Shown: one piece after another, positions 42,686-53,573 of the stretch
How positions within the stretch are numbered: the first letter of the stretch is position 1
Layout: each line of letters starts with the position of its first letter
Source: Roseovarius mucosus DSM 17069
GTDB lineage: Bacteria > Pseudomonadota > Alphaproteobacteria > Rhodobacterales > Rhodobacteraceae
Direction: 5' to 3'
DNA: 64,000 bases
Assembly: GCF_000768555.3 (NCBI RefSeq)
Contig: NZ_KN293975.1
Coordinates: 248,001 to 312,000, forward strand
Made by a program: the position numbers and the translations under genes
The notes under the pieces: generated by a model
Database searches by the model: none
The model's input: the letters and a program-made list of their open reading frames with translations, nothing else
What the model was told of the DNA's origin: nothing

Positions 42686-43240
42686 CTACTCGGCCTTGGC
42701 CTTGGCCGCGCGCTCGGGCATCGTGGGGGGCGGCGAGGGCTGGCGCTTGGGCGCGCTCGTGTCGACAGGTATCACCCGCGCAGTGGGCTGCGGGGTGGGC
42801 TGTGCTGCGCTCACCGCAGTTGCCTCAGGCTTTGGCGCGGGCTTGACCTCGGCCGTGGGGGTGGGTTTGGCCGCGACCACGGTGGCGGGCTTTGCCGCGG
42901 GCTTCACCTCGGCCACAGGCGCCGGTTTTGCGGCGACGGCCGGGGCGGCTTTCTCCACGGGTTTGTTCACGGGGGCGACGGGCGCGGCCGGGGTCGCGGG
43001 GGCGCGGGTGGCGCGGCGTGGCTTGGCGGCGACGGCCGCAGCCTTGGGCTTGGCCGGTGCCTTGGGTTTGGCGGGGGATGCGGGAACTGCGGCCTTGGCC
43101 GTCAGGTTCCGCGACCAAACCCCGCTCTTGAGCATCGCCTCGCAATAGACCTGCGCCACGCGCAACTGTTTCTCGACCATATATCCGGTCAACCGGATGC
43201 CGGCGGCGGACAGTTTCAGCGGAAGTTCGGGTGCAAGCAT
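42686..43240 (-). CDS. Ala/Pro/Lys-rich low-complexity protein
   Basis: 184 residues from MLAPELPLKLSAAGIRLTGY (ATG 43240). The first ~55 residues look folded (VEKQLRVAQVYCEAMLKSGVW, phasin-like helix) and the rest is low-complexity: repeats around AEVKPAAKPAT and AEVKPAPKPEA, KPKAPAKPKAAAVAAKPRRATRAP. The tail is basic like that of histone H1-like or polymer-granule proteins. Could be a phasin-type or nucleoid-associated protein; not decided by sequence. Confidence 0.65.
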   Translation of the reverse strand: MLAPELPLKLSAAGIRLTGYMVEKQLRVAQVYCEAMLKSGVWSRNLTAKAAVPASPAKPKAPAKPKAAAVAAKPRRATRAPATPAAPVAPVNKPVEKAAPAVAAKPAPVAEVKPAAKPATVVAAKPTPTAEVKPAPKPEATAVSAAQPTPQPTARVIPVDTSAPKRQPSPPPTMPERAAKAKAE

Positions 43241-43407
43241 GATTTCGTCCTTTTCAGCAGTTGCGCGCCTGCGCTTACCGCAAGCGGATGACAGGAATAT
43301 AACGCGCGCATCGCTGCGTTGCAGCAATTTGACCTAAGGTCAAATCACTTTCGCTGCGCTACGCGGATTCCTGCTGAAAATTTGGCCGATTTGCCGGATT
43401 TCCGGGC

Positions 43408-44508
<1,101 letters not shown>

Positions 44509-44646
44509 CGCAAAACTTCCCTATCCGCTCTGCCAGACCTTTACATACAAGGTTTCCGCAGGAATTGCCATTATCGTAGGGATTTACGTCAAATGCGGCA
44601 AAGCGGATCATTCAAACCCCGGAAATCGCTGAAAAACCTTTCCGCC

Positions 44647-45831
44647 TCAGTTCGCCGCCTCCAGCGCGTTCCGGATGTCGCGGATCAGGTCGCCGCAGTC
44701 CTCGAGCCCCACACTCAGCCGCACCAACCCCGACGTGATGCCAAGGGCCGCCTTCTGCGCGGCGGGCAGGCGTTGATGGGTGGTGGTGGCGGGATGGGTC
44801 ACGATGGATTTCGCATCGCCCAGATTGTTCGAGATCACCACAATCTCCAGCGCGTTCAAAAACCGGAACGCCGCCTCTTGCCCGCCCTTGAGGTCGAGCG
44901 CCAGAACCGTGCCGCCTTCGCCCATTTGCGCGCGCACCAGAGCATTCTGCGGATGATCGGCCAGCCCCGGATAGATCACCCGCGCCAGCCGTGCATCGCC
45001 CTGCAATGCCTCGGCAATCGCCTGTGCGGTGGCCGCCTGTGCCCGCACGCGCAGATCAATGGTCTCAAGCCCCTTGAGCATGACCCAGGCGGTAAAGGGC
45101 GACATCGAGCCGCCAGTGTGTTTCATGTAGGGTTCAACGGTGCCGCGGATGAAATCGCGCGTGCCCAAAATCACCCCGCCCAGTGTGCGGCCTTGGCCGT
45201 CGATATGCTTGGTTGCGGAATAGATGACGACATCCGCGCCCTGTTCTATGGCGCGGGAAAAGACCGGCGTGGCAAAGACATTGTCCATAAGCACAAGCGC
45301 ACCCGCCGCATGCGCCAACTCCGCCACCGCGCGGATGTCCACCACGTCGAGTGTCGGGTTCGAGATGGTTTCGAAGAACACCGCCTTGGTGCCGGGCCGG
45401 ATGGCCGCGCGCCATTCCTCCAGATTGGTGCCGTCCACGAATGTGACCTCGACCCCAAAACGGGTCAGGATTTCTTCGAGGACATAGAGACACGAGCCAA
45501 AGAGCGCCCGCGCCGACACCACATGATCGCCCGCCCGCAGCATCGAGGTCAGCGCGCCCGAGACCGCCGCCATGCCGCTTGCGGTGGCAAAGGCATCCTC
45601 GGCCCCCTCAAGGGCCGCGATCCGGTCCTCGAACATCGCGACCGTGGGATTGCCATAGCGCGCATAGATGAATTCATCCGCGCCTGCCTTGATGAATCGC
45701 GCCTCTGCCGCCTCGGCGGTGTCATAGACAAACCCCTGGGTGAGGAAGATCGCCTCGCTCACCTCGTTATACTGGCTGCGCCGCGTGCCGCCATGCACCA
45801 GTTTGGTGCGCTTTTGCCAAGTCTCGCTCAT
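44647..45831 (-). CDS. metZ: O-succinylhomoserine sulfhydrylase
   Basis: A 394-residue PLP enzyme that makes homocysteine from O-succinylhomoserine and sulfide. Start ATG 45831 with GGAGG six bases upstream; TTG 45837 is less likely. Motifs: LVHGGTRRSQYNEVSEAIFLTQGFVYD, YARYGNPTVAMFEDRIAALEGAE, the PLP lysine in YSATKHIDGQGR, and KSIVTHPATTTHQRL near the C-terminus. Preceded by a SAM-II riboswitch and a terminator, so repressed by high S-adenosylmethionine. Confidence 0.93.
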   Translation of the reverse strand: MSETWQKRTKLVHGGTRRSQYNEVSEAIFLTQGFVYDTAEAAEARFIKAGADEFIYARYGNPTVAMFEDRIAALEGAEDAFATASGMAAVSGALTSMLRAGDHVVSARALFGSCLYVLEEILTRFGVEVTFVDGTNLEEWRAAIRPGTKAVFFETISNPTLDVVDIRAVAELAHAAGALVLMDNVFATPVFSRAIEQGADVVIYSATKHIDGQGRTLGGVILGTRDFIRGTVEPYMKHTGGSMSPFTAWVMLKGLETIDLRVRAQAATAQAIAEALQGDARLARVIYPGLADHPQNALVRAQMGEGGTVLALDLKGGQEAAFRFLNALEIVVISNNLGDAKSIVTHPATTTHQRLPAAQKAALGITSGLVRLSVGLEDCGDLIRDIRNALEAAN

Positions 45832-45856
45832 ATCCAACCTCCGGGCATCCCGCCCA

Positions 45857-45892
45857 AGAAAAAAGCCCCGACGCGGTCAAGCGAAAGGGGCC
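45857..45892 (-). terminator. intrinsic terminator in the metZ leader
   Basis: On the minus strand, GGCCCC (45892-45887) pairs with GGGGC (45869-45865), followed by TTTTTT (45864-45859). It lies between the SAM-II aptamer and the metZ ribosome site, so it is placed to stop leader transcripts. Confidence 0.7.
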
Positions 45893-45904
45893 TTTCATCC
45901 TGAC

Positions 45905-45955
45905 CTTTTAGCGGTTTGTTTAACGTGGCCCGCAATCCGGTAACAAATCGCCACA
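45905..45955 (-). promoter_or_regulatory. SAM-II riboswitch aptamer upstream of metZ
   Basis: On the minus strand: GUGGCGAUUUGUUACCGGAU, then UGCGGGCCACGUUAAACAA, then ACCGCUAAAA. These are the SAM-II conserved blocks (GUGxxGAUUUG, CCGGAUUGCxGCCAC, UUAAACAA, GCUAAA): a hairpin whose loop forms a pseudoknot with the downstream strand. SAM-II riboswitches control met genes in alphaproteobacteria. Confidence 0.93.
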
Positions 45956-46077
45956 ACTGCGGATTACTCCCGCGCCGCGCGCGCGTCAACTCTGTCACGC
46001 AGGTTTCACGCAAGCGTCACCGTAACGACGTATGTACGGCGTAGCTCTCGGCCACAACATCTGGTGGGGTGAGGGAC

Positions 46078-47019
46078 ATGCCGCTGATCCATGTGAATGC
46101 AGGGCCAAGCGGCCCGGTGCTGCATGACGGGGCCGGTGATCCGGCTGAGGGTCTGCCCGATCTGATGCGGGGCGCGGGGCCGGTGATCCTGATGGTCCAT
46201 GGCTACAAATACGCGCCTCACCATGCAACCGAATGCCCGCACGATCACATCTTCTCGCTGACCCCGCAACGCAGCTGTTTCAAGGTCCGAAGCTGGCCTG
46301 CCGGGCTTGGCTTTGGTGCGGGTGCGACCGATGAAGGGCTGGGCATCGGCTTTGGCTGGCCTGCGCGCGGCAATATCTGGCGCGCCTATGCGGCGGCGGC
46401 AGAGGCTGGTGCGCAACTGGCGCAACTGGTCATGATGATTCGCGCCGTGCGCCCGGACCGCCCGATCCACGCGGTTGCACATTCGCTGGGCGCGCGGGTG
46501 GTTCTGTCGGCGCTGGCACATCTGCCCGAGGGCGCGTTGCAGCGCATGATCCTGCTGGCCGGTGCCGAATTCGGTCAGCGCGCAGCTGAGGCGCTCGAGA
46601 CCCCGGCGGGGCGCGGGGCCGAGATCATCAACGTCACCAGCCGCGAGAATGATTTCTACGATTTCCTGCTCGAATGTCTGATCCCCGCGCCACGGCGCGG
46701 CGACCGCAGTCTTGGGCTGACGCTGACGACGGGCCCTAATATTCTCACGCTTCAGATGGACCATCCGGGCACGCTTGCGGCGCTCAATCGCGCGGGCTTT
46801 GCCATCGCTCCGCCCGCCGCGCGCGTCTGCCACTGGTCGCCCTATACGCGACCCGGTGTCTTTTCGCTCTACAACCGCCTGCTGCGGGCTGGCCCTGATC
46901 TGCCGCTTGCTGCGCTCAGGGCCGCGCTGCCTTGTGTCACGGAACCGCGGTGGTCGCGCCTTTTGAGCCTGCCAGAGGTCCGCCTGCCCTTGCCAATGGG
47001 ACGTAAACCGTCATTCTGA
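46078..47019 (+). CDS. alpha/beta hydrolase
   Basis: A 313-residue hydrolase-fold protein from ATG 46078 (GAGGG just upstream; GTG 46069 possible). Seen: oxyanion-strand MVHGYKYAPHH near residue 45 and nucleophile elbow AHSLGARVVLSAL with S in the HSLG (G-x-S-x-G variant) motif. The Cys/His-rich insert ATECPHDHIFS is notable. No signal peptide. Substrate unknown. Divergent from metZ; followed after 28 bases by a GST gene. Confidence 0.75.
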   Translation: MPLIHVNAGPSGPVLHDGAGDPAEGLPDLMRGAGPVILMVHGYKYAPHHATECPHDHIFSLTPQRSCFKVRSWPAGLGFGAGATDEGLGIGFGWPARGNIWRAYAAAAEAGAQLAQLVMMIRAVRPDRPIHAVAHSLGARVVLSALAHLPEGALQRMILLAGAEFGQRAAEALETPAGRGAEIINVTSRENDFYDFLLECLIPAPRRGDRSLGLTLTTGPNILTLQMDHPGTLAALNRAGFAIAPPAARVCHWSPYTRPGVFSLYNRLLRAGPDLPLAALRAALPCVTEPRWSRLLSLPEVRLPLPMGRKPSF

Positions 47020-47047
47020 GCGTGACCCACGCGCAGGAGACTAACCG

Positions 47048-47707
47048 ATGCCCGCCCCGATCGACCTCTACTTCTGGCCCACGCCGAACGGCTGGAAAAT
47101 ATCCATTGCCCTCGAAGAGATGGGCCTGCCCTATCGCTGCCACCTGATCGACATTGGCGCGGGCGATCAACACGCGCCTGAATTTCTCGCCATCTCGCCC
47201 AACAACCGGATTCCCGCCATCACCGACCCCGAGGGGCCGGACGGCGCGCCGATCCACATCTTCGAGTCCGGGGCGATCCTGCAATATCTGGCGCGCAAGA
47301 CCGGGCAATTTTACGGACAGACCGCGCGGGACCGGATTGCGGTCGATCAATGGCTCATGTGGCAGATGGGCGGCGTTGGGCCGATGGCCGGCCAAGCGCA
47401 TCATTTCCTGAAATTCGCCCCCGAGGATATTCCCTATGCCAAGAACCGCTACCGCGCAGAAGTGGCGCGGCTTTACGGTGTGCTCGACCGGCAATTGGCG
47501 CAGTCTGAATATGTCGCGGGCGATTTCTATTCCATCGCCGATATGGCGCTCTGGGGCTGGTGTTCGCTCTGGGAGGGGCAACAACAGACGCTGGAGGACA
47601 AGCCGCATTTCGCCCGCTGGCTTGAGAAGGTGGGCGCGCGCGAGGGGGTGCAACGGGGGCGCGCGCTCCATGCCGACAAGCGCCGCGATCCGACGGCGCG
47701 GAAATAG
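47048..47707 (+). CDS. glutathione S-transferase family protein
   Basis: A 219-residue GST. The thioredoxin-like N-terminal domain has YFWPTPNGWKISIALEEMGLPY and NNRIPAITDPEG...HIFESGAILQYLARKTG (the Pro and Glu-Ser of the glutathione site). The C-terminal helical domain includes WLMWQMGGVGPMAGQAHHF and ADMALWGWC. Sequence pattern fits nu/YfcG-like GSTs with disulfide-bond reductase activity. Convergent with dacB, four bases between stops. Confidence 0.9.
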   Translation: MPAPIDLYFWPTPNGWKISIALEEMGLPYRCHLIDIGAGDQHAPEFLAISPNNRIPAITDPEGPDGAPIHIFESGAILQYLARKTGQFYGQTARDRIAVDQWLMWQMGGVGPMAGQAHHFLKFAPEDIPYAKNRYRAEVARLYGVLDRQLAQSEYVAGDFYSIADMALWGWCSLWEGQQQTLEDKPHFARWLEKVGAREGVQRGRALHADKRRDPTARK

Positions 47708-47711
47708 CCTG

Positions 47712-49212
47712 TCAGCCGCCGTAAACCGCGCCCCAACGCTCGATCAGCGCCTGTTGCAGCCGCTTTGAGCGCGCATTCCAGCCGCGCGCGCCGGGGGGGG
47801 CTGTCATCCTGCGAGGGGTCGATGCGCGCGCGCAAGCTGTCCGAGGCGGTGAAAATGGCAAAGGCCAGATCGGCCCCTTGCGGGGTCGTCACATAGCCGG
47901 CCAGCGCGCTGACGAAATGCAGCGTTCCGGTCTTGGCCGCCACCTTGAGCGGATGATTGCGATTGGGGCGGCCTTGGGCGTCGCGCAAGTCGACCTGTCG
48001 CAAGAGCGGTCGCAAGAGGCCCGCGCCATGCGCCCGCGCCAAGGCCTGCGCCATGGCCGCCGCCGACAGGCGCGACCGATCGCTGAGGCCCGAATGATCC
48101 CGGAGCGCCGCGCCCGACATGCCCAGCGCCTGCGCCGCCCAGCCGTTCATGTCCCGCGCCGATTGATCCAGCGCCACCACCGCGCCCCGCCGCTTGGCCG
48201 AGGCCGCAAGCCCCACCATTTCCGCCGTGAGGTTGGTCGAATATTTCAGCATGTCGCGCAGGATGTCGCGAAGCGGCGCGCTGGCATGGGTCACAAGCGC
48301 GGTGCCGCCGGGCAGGTTCTGGGTGATCTGCGGCGCGCCGGTCTTGATGCCTTGGCTGCGTGCGAAGGTGGCAAAGACTTCGCCCGCATAAAGCTCTGGC
48401 TTGCGCACCGGCAGCCAGCGGGCGCCACCATTGCCCAACGCCCCCAGCGCCACGGTCCAGTCGTCATAGCCGCCCGCGTCCTTGTAGGTATAGACCGGCA
48501 CGCTGCGATCGGCGATCCGCATCCGCGCCATGGTCACATCGGGACGGTAGCGGTTTGACCGCGCGTCCATGGTGACGGCATATTTGCCGCCCGCGCGCTT
48601 CCACTCGAAATGCACGCGGTTGTAATTGAGGTTGAGACCCGAGAGCGCGGGGTTATAGCCCGCATGTTCCGGCTGCGCCTCGTCAATGGCGCGTTTGAAC
48701 GGAACCGCGCCGCCCCAGACCAGGAACCTGCCGCGCAGCTCGCGCAGCCCGGTCTTGGCCAGATTGGCCGCAAGCCCGGCCAGCGCATCGGTGTCCAGCG
48801 TCGGATCCCCGCCGCCCGCAAGGATCAGGTCGCCATTCAGCACACCGCCCGAAATCGGCCCGGTTGCAATCAGCCGCGTGCCAAAGCGATGGTCTGGCCC
48901 AAGGGCGTCGAGCGCATAGAGCGCCGTCACCGCCTTGGTGACGCTCGCAGGAGGCAGGCCGGTGGTGGCATCGCCCGCCTCGAGCAGTTGCCCGGTGCGC
49001 GCGTCGGCCACCGCATAGCCCACGCGCCCCGACAGATTGGCCTCGGAAATCAGCGCCTCGGGGGCGGGGGCGCGTTGCACCGCGCGGCGTGCGCCCCCAT
49101 CGGGCCGCGCCACCGGGCGCAGGGAGACCGCTGGCGCACCCGCCAAGGCCGGACCGCTCAGCGCGGCCAGCGCCGTGCCCAGAAAATACCGCCGTGAAAT
49201 ACGCTTGGTCAT
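47712..49212 (-). CDS. dacB: D-alanyl-D-alanine carboxypeptidase/endopeptidase (PBP4-type), frame shifted near the C-terminus
   Basis: A class C penicillin-binding protein with a Tat-like signal (SRRYFLGTALAALSG), catalytic SVTK (PPASVTKAVTALYAL), STN in KYSTNLTAEM and KTG in VAAKTGTLHFVS. It trims peptidoglycan peptides in the periplasm. The open frame runs past the natural end; after the poly-G run at 47793-47800 the family-like C-terminus GARGWNARSKRLQQALIERWG lies in another frame and stops at 47712. One more C on the coding strand restores it. All catalytic parts precede the shift. Confidence 0.87.
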
Positions 49213-49270
49213 GGTGCAGAGTAAACCTTAGGCCGCAGACTCGCGCAATCGCGATTTGCCGGGCGCGCGG

Positions 49271-49882
49271 TCACTTCTGCCCCCGCGTCCAGGTGCCGCT
49301 CTCGCGCAGACGGGTCGAGGAAATATCCATCATCGGCACATTGACAAAGCACCAGGCGGGGGCGTCGCGCCGTCCCAGCGCCTGGCTCTCATGGCCGGGC
49401 AGGCGGGCACTGGCGTAGATGCGCGCCGCAGGGGACAGCCGCGCCGAGATACGCTGACCGGGCCGCGCCAGAACCCCCACCGGCACCGTGTCGAGAATGT
49501 CGCGCCAATCCTGCCAGAGGTGGAATTGCGCGAGATTGTCCGCCCCCATCAGCCAGACGAACCGCACGCCCGGACAGAGCCTGCGCAGCGCGCGCAGCGT
49601 GGCGGCGGTATGGCGCGTGCCGGTCCGCGCCTCGATATCGGTCACGTCGATGCGCGGATGATCGACCAATGCCCGCGCGGCCGCCATGCGCTGCGCGAGC
49701 GGCGCAGGGCCATGCGCCTTGAGCGGATTGCCCGGGCTCACCAGCCACCACAGCCGGTCCAGCCCGAACCGCCGCAACGCCTCGCGGCTGATATGCAGAT
49801 GCCCCGCATGGGGCGGATCGAACGATCCACCCAAGAGGCCGATCACCTGACCGGGGCGGGTAGGGGGCAGGGCATGTGTCAT
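49271..49882 (-). CDS. nadD: nicotinate-nucleotide adenylyltransferase
   Basis: A 203-residue enzyme of NAD synthesis that adenylates nicotinate mononucleotide. Start at [15 protein letters not shown] (ATG 49882); the frame extends 26 codons but the extension is unlike the family. Motifs: [18 protein letters not shown] with the nucleotide-binding GxFDPxHxGH, [24 protein letters not shown] and ISSTRLRE. In many relatives nadD is followed by rsfS-rlmH; here dacB lies next. Confidence 0.93.
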   Translation of the reverse strand: MTHALPPTRPGQVIGLLGGSFDPPHAGHLHISREALRRFGLDRLWWLVSPGNPLKAHGPAPLAQRMAAARALVDHPRIDVTDIEARTGTRHTAATLRALRRLCPGVRFVWLMGADNLAQFHLWQDWRDILDTVPVGVLARPGQRISARLSPAARIYASARLPGHESQALGRRDAPAWCFVNVPMMDISSTRLRESGTWTRGQK

Positions 49883-50033
49883 CGCCTCTTCATTGCCAGC
49901 GGCGCGCGCGGTGTAAAGCGAAATCCGGGGCGCCCCCCGATCCATCGCCCCACAGCCCATTGCCCCCGCACGCCCATGCAGGTATCACGCGGGCTGAATT
50001 AGCAGTTACCCAAGCGGAATGGAGCGGCACATC

Positions 50034-51689
<1,656 letters not shown>

Positions 51690-51696
51690 TACGCGC

Positions 51697-51717
51697 GCCC
51701 CGGGCCTGACCCGGGGC
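51697..51717 (+). terminator. hairpin after ettA
   Basis: GCCCCGGG-cctga-CCCGGGGC, an eight-pair perfect stem eight bases after the stop. Same design as the hairpin at 28814-28834, so perhaps a REP-type unit used as terminator. Confidence 0.55.
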
Positions 51718-51725
51718 CGCCATGT

Positions 51726-51802
51726 CGTAGGGTGCGCATTCATTGCGCACCTATCACCGGCACCTATGCGCGCCACGGTGCGCAATGAATGCGCACCCTA
51801 CG
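51726..51802. repeat. 26-bp perfect inverted repeat
   Basis: 51726-51751 and 51777-51802 are exact reverse complements, with 25 bases between. Each arm holds GTGCGCATTCATTGCGCAC, itself nearly palindromic. A 16-base part of the right arm (51785-51800) recurs at 52817-52832 on the other side of the next gene. Confidence 0.85.
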
Positions 51803-51927
51803 GGGGGCCGGTCATTAGACAATGATTGTGTGATGTAAGATGTTAACTATTTTATGTTGTCTAAAATACAGATTTGATTGTTAAGCTTAATTCATGACTT
51901 TGCTTGTTCTAGGTTGCGGAGAATTTT

Positions 51928-52779
51928 ATGTCTGAAACTAAGAAAGTATGTGGCATTGTTATGCCAATATCGGAATGTGATGGGCTGCCAACCTCCCATT
52001 GGAAAGATGTTCTTAACATAGTCGAAGTCGCGGCGAAGGACGCCGGCTTCACAGCACGCTTAGTTAGCGATACTTTTGAATCAAATTTGATCCATAAAGA
52101 AATACTGCAGAATATTTACAACGATGACATCGTTATTTGCGACGTAAGTGGCCGCAATCCTAACGTATTCTTCGAGTTAGGCATCAGAATGGCGACTCAG
52201 AAACCCACCGTCATAATAAAGGACGATATGACCGAGTATCCTTTTGATACGGGTCCAAACCGTTATATTGGGTATCCCCGGGACCTGAGGCATCCAAAAA
52301 TGGAAGCCTTCCGCATAGATTTGGTTGCAGCATTAGAGAAATCATCAGAGCATTCCAAGGAAAATAGTTTCATTGGACAACTTGGGCCATTTCAGATTCC
52401 AGAGGTTGAGAGCAAAGAACTTCCAGTTGGGGATATTATTCTTCAACGCTTAGAGCGGCTCGACAGAAAATTAGTTTCCGTTGCCGCTCGTGCTTCTAAT
52501 AATCGGATAATTAACGACCTTAGAGAAAGGGCAGAAACATTCAGATGGAAAAAAATTGGGGCAAAAACGGTGGAAGTGTGCGTTCGTAGTCATTTCAACA
52601 CATCGGTCGATAATGCAATCAGTGATATTCTGAAGACTGACGCTTATTGCGATTTGGAAATTTCCGTCAAGCACCTGTCAAGCGACCATAGTCACGTGAA
52701 GATTAATGGTGATGCTATAAATGAGCGTCGCTTTAAAGCTGACTTTGAATTCAGCGTGGAGAACGCCATCCCGTTTTAA
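51928..52779 (+). CDS. TIR/nucleoside deoxyribosyltransferase-like protein, AT-rich, probably acquired
   Basis: A 283-residue protein. Residues 1-135 read VCGIVMPISECDGLPTSHW, IHKEILQNIYNDDIVICDVS, GRNPNVFFELGIRMA and PTVIIKDD: the pattern of the TIR-like/nucleoside 2-deoxyribosyltransferase-like fold with conserved Glu in the FFELG motif. Enzymes of this fold cleave nucleosides or NAD, and many are immune effectors. Residues 160-283 form a second part I cannot name (LQRLERLDRKLVSVAARASNN, then beta-rich). Composition is much more AT-rich than neighbours. No partner genes adjoin, so an immune role is only suggested. Confidence 0.7.
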   Translation: MSETKKVCGIVMPISECDGLPTSHWKDVLNIVEVAAKDAGFTARLVSDTFESNLIHKEILQNIYNDDIVICDVSGRNPNVFFELGIRMATQKPTVIIKDDMTEYPFDTGPNRYIGYPRDLRHPKMEAFRIDLVAALEKSSEHSKENSFIGQLGPFQIPEVESKELPVGDIILQRLERLDRKLVSVAARASNNRIINDLRERAETFRWKKIGAKTVEVCVRSHFNTSVDNAISDILKTDAYCDLEISVKHLSSDHSHVKINGDAINERRFKADFEFSVENAIPF

Positions 52780-52816
52780 TAGATACTGTCCTTATGCCGC
52801 TGCCCACAAGTGTGCC

Positions 52817-52832
52817 ATGAATGCGCACCCTA
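52817..52832. repeat. 16-nt copy of the ettA-distal repeat
   Basis: ATGAATGCGCACCCTA, identical to 51785-51800 and in the same orientation. With it, the AT-rich gene is framed by direct repeats about 1.03 kb apart. Confidence 0.7.
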
Positions 52833-52899
52833 TGGCGGCTTGGTCTCCTTACCATCGCCCTCACTCCTCTCCCGCCACCCGCTTCGCCAGCCCGCGTAG

Positions 52900-52958
52900 G
52901 GTGGGTGACAACCCACCATCCATACGCCATCTCGCGCCGTCGGTGGGTTGCACCCACC
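52900..52958. repeat. pair of head-to-head REP-like hairpins
   Basis: GGTGGGT-gaca-ACCCACC (52900-52917) and GGTGGGT-tgc-ACCCACC (52942-52958). The second unit with its flanks is close to the reverse complement of the first, so the two are inverted copies of one element, as in bacterial interspersed mosaic repeats. The 52780-53028 interval has no gene I can support. Confidence 0.7.
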
Positions 52959-53028
52959 CAACTCGTTGTCGCAAAAATCGCTCTTGTCGTTCGACTTTCT
53001 CCCGCGCGCGTCGGCCATCGCGCGGCTC

Positions 53029-53388
53029 TCAACACGCCTCCCCATCCTCTGCCGTCTCACCTTTATCGCCCGCCACCCGCTTCGCCAGATACGCATCCAC
53101 CCGCACCTCACCCGCGATCTTCATCTGCGCCCATGTGCGCAACAGCCGATTGATGCGCGCCTGATAGCCGTGCCCCATGCCGCGATAGAACCGCGCCACC
53201 GAGCGGTCGAGATAGAGCGTCACCTTCTCGCGCGGTTCCTCCACATCCAGATCGACCTCCAGCGTGTGCCAGGCATCGGGCACGACATCGGCCAGTGTGG
53301 CCGAGACCCAATCGTCGCGGCTCAGGTGAATGAGGTCATGCAAGAGCCACTCACGAGCAAGGCGTTGGGTTTTGGTCAGGCGGGCCAT
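53029..53388 (-). CDS. BrnA-like antitoxin/DNA-binding protein without toxin partner
   Basis: A 119-residue protein. The C-terminal half (REKVTLYLDRSVARFYRGMGHGYQARINRLLRTW) is a ribbon-helix-helix-like pattern of the BrnA family (VTLRLD...FRxxGxGYQxRIN). The N-terminus is helical and Trp-rich (LAREWLLHDLIHLSRDDW). BrnA normally pairs with the RNase toxin BrnT, but no BrnT-like frame is present on either side. It may serve as a stand-alone regulator. Confidence 0.75.
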   Translation of the reverse strand: MARLTKTQRLAREWLLHDLIHLSRDDWVSATLADVVPDAWHTLEVDLDVEEPREKVTLYLDRSVARFYRGMGHGYQARINRLLRTWAQMKIAGEVRVDAYLAKRVAGDKGETAEDGEAC

Positions 53389-53549
53389 TCATGCGCTCCG
53401 GTTTACGTGGGATCATCCTGGTCCAAAGGGGGTTAACACGCGCTTGCGCGCCCGCACGCGCCCACCGACGCCATACCGACAGGATACTGTCGCCTAACAC
53501 GGCGCATTGTCCGCCCCGCCTGTCACAAAACCTTCACTTGAGCTCCTCA

Positions 53550-53573
53550 ATATTTCCGATATTCACGAAATAT
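53550..53573 (+). promoter_or_regulatory. candidate ArsR operator overlapping the arsRC start
   Basis: ATATTTC (53550-53556) and GAAATAT (53567-53573) are perfect inverted arms ten bases apart, and the right arm overlaps the ATG at 53572. Dyads of this kind upstream of ars operons bind ArsR dimers. Confidence 0.55.
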
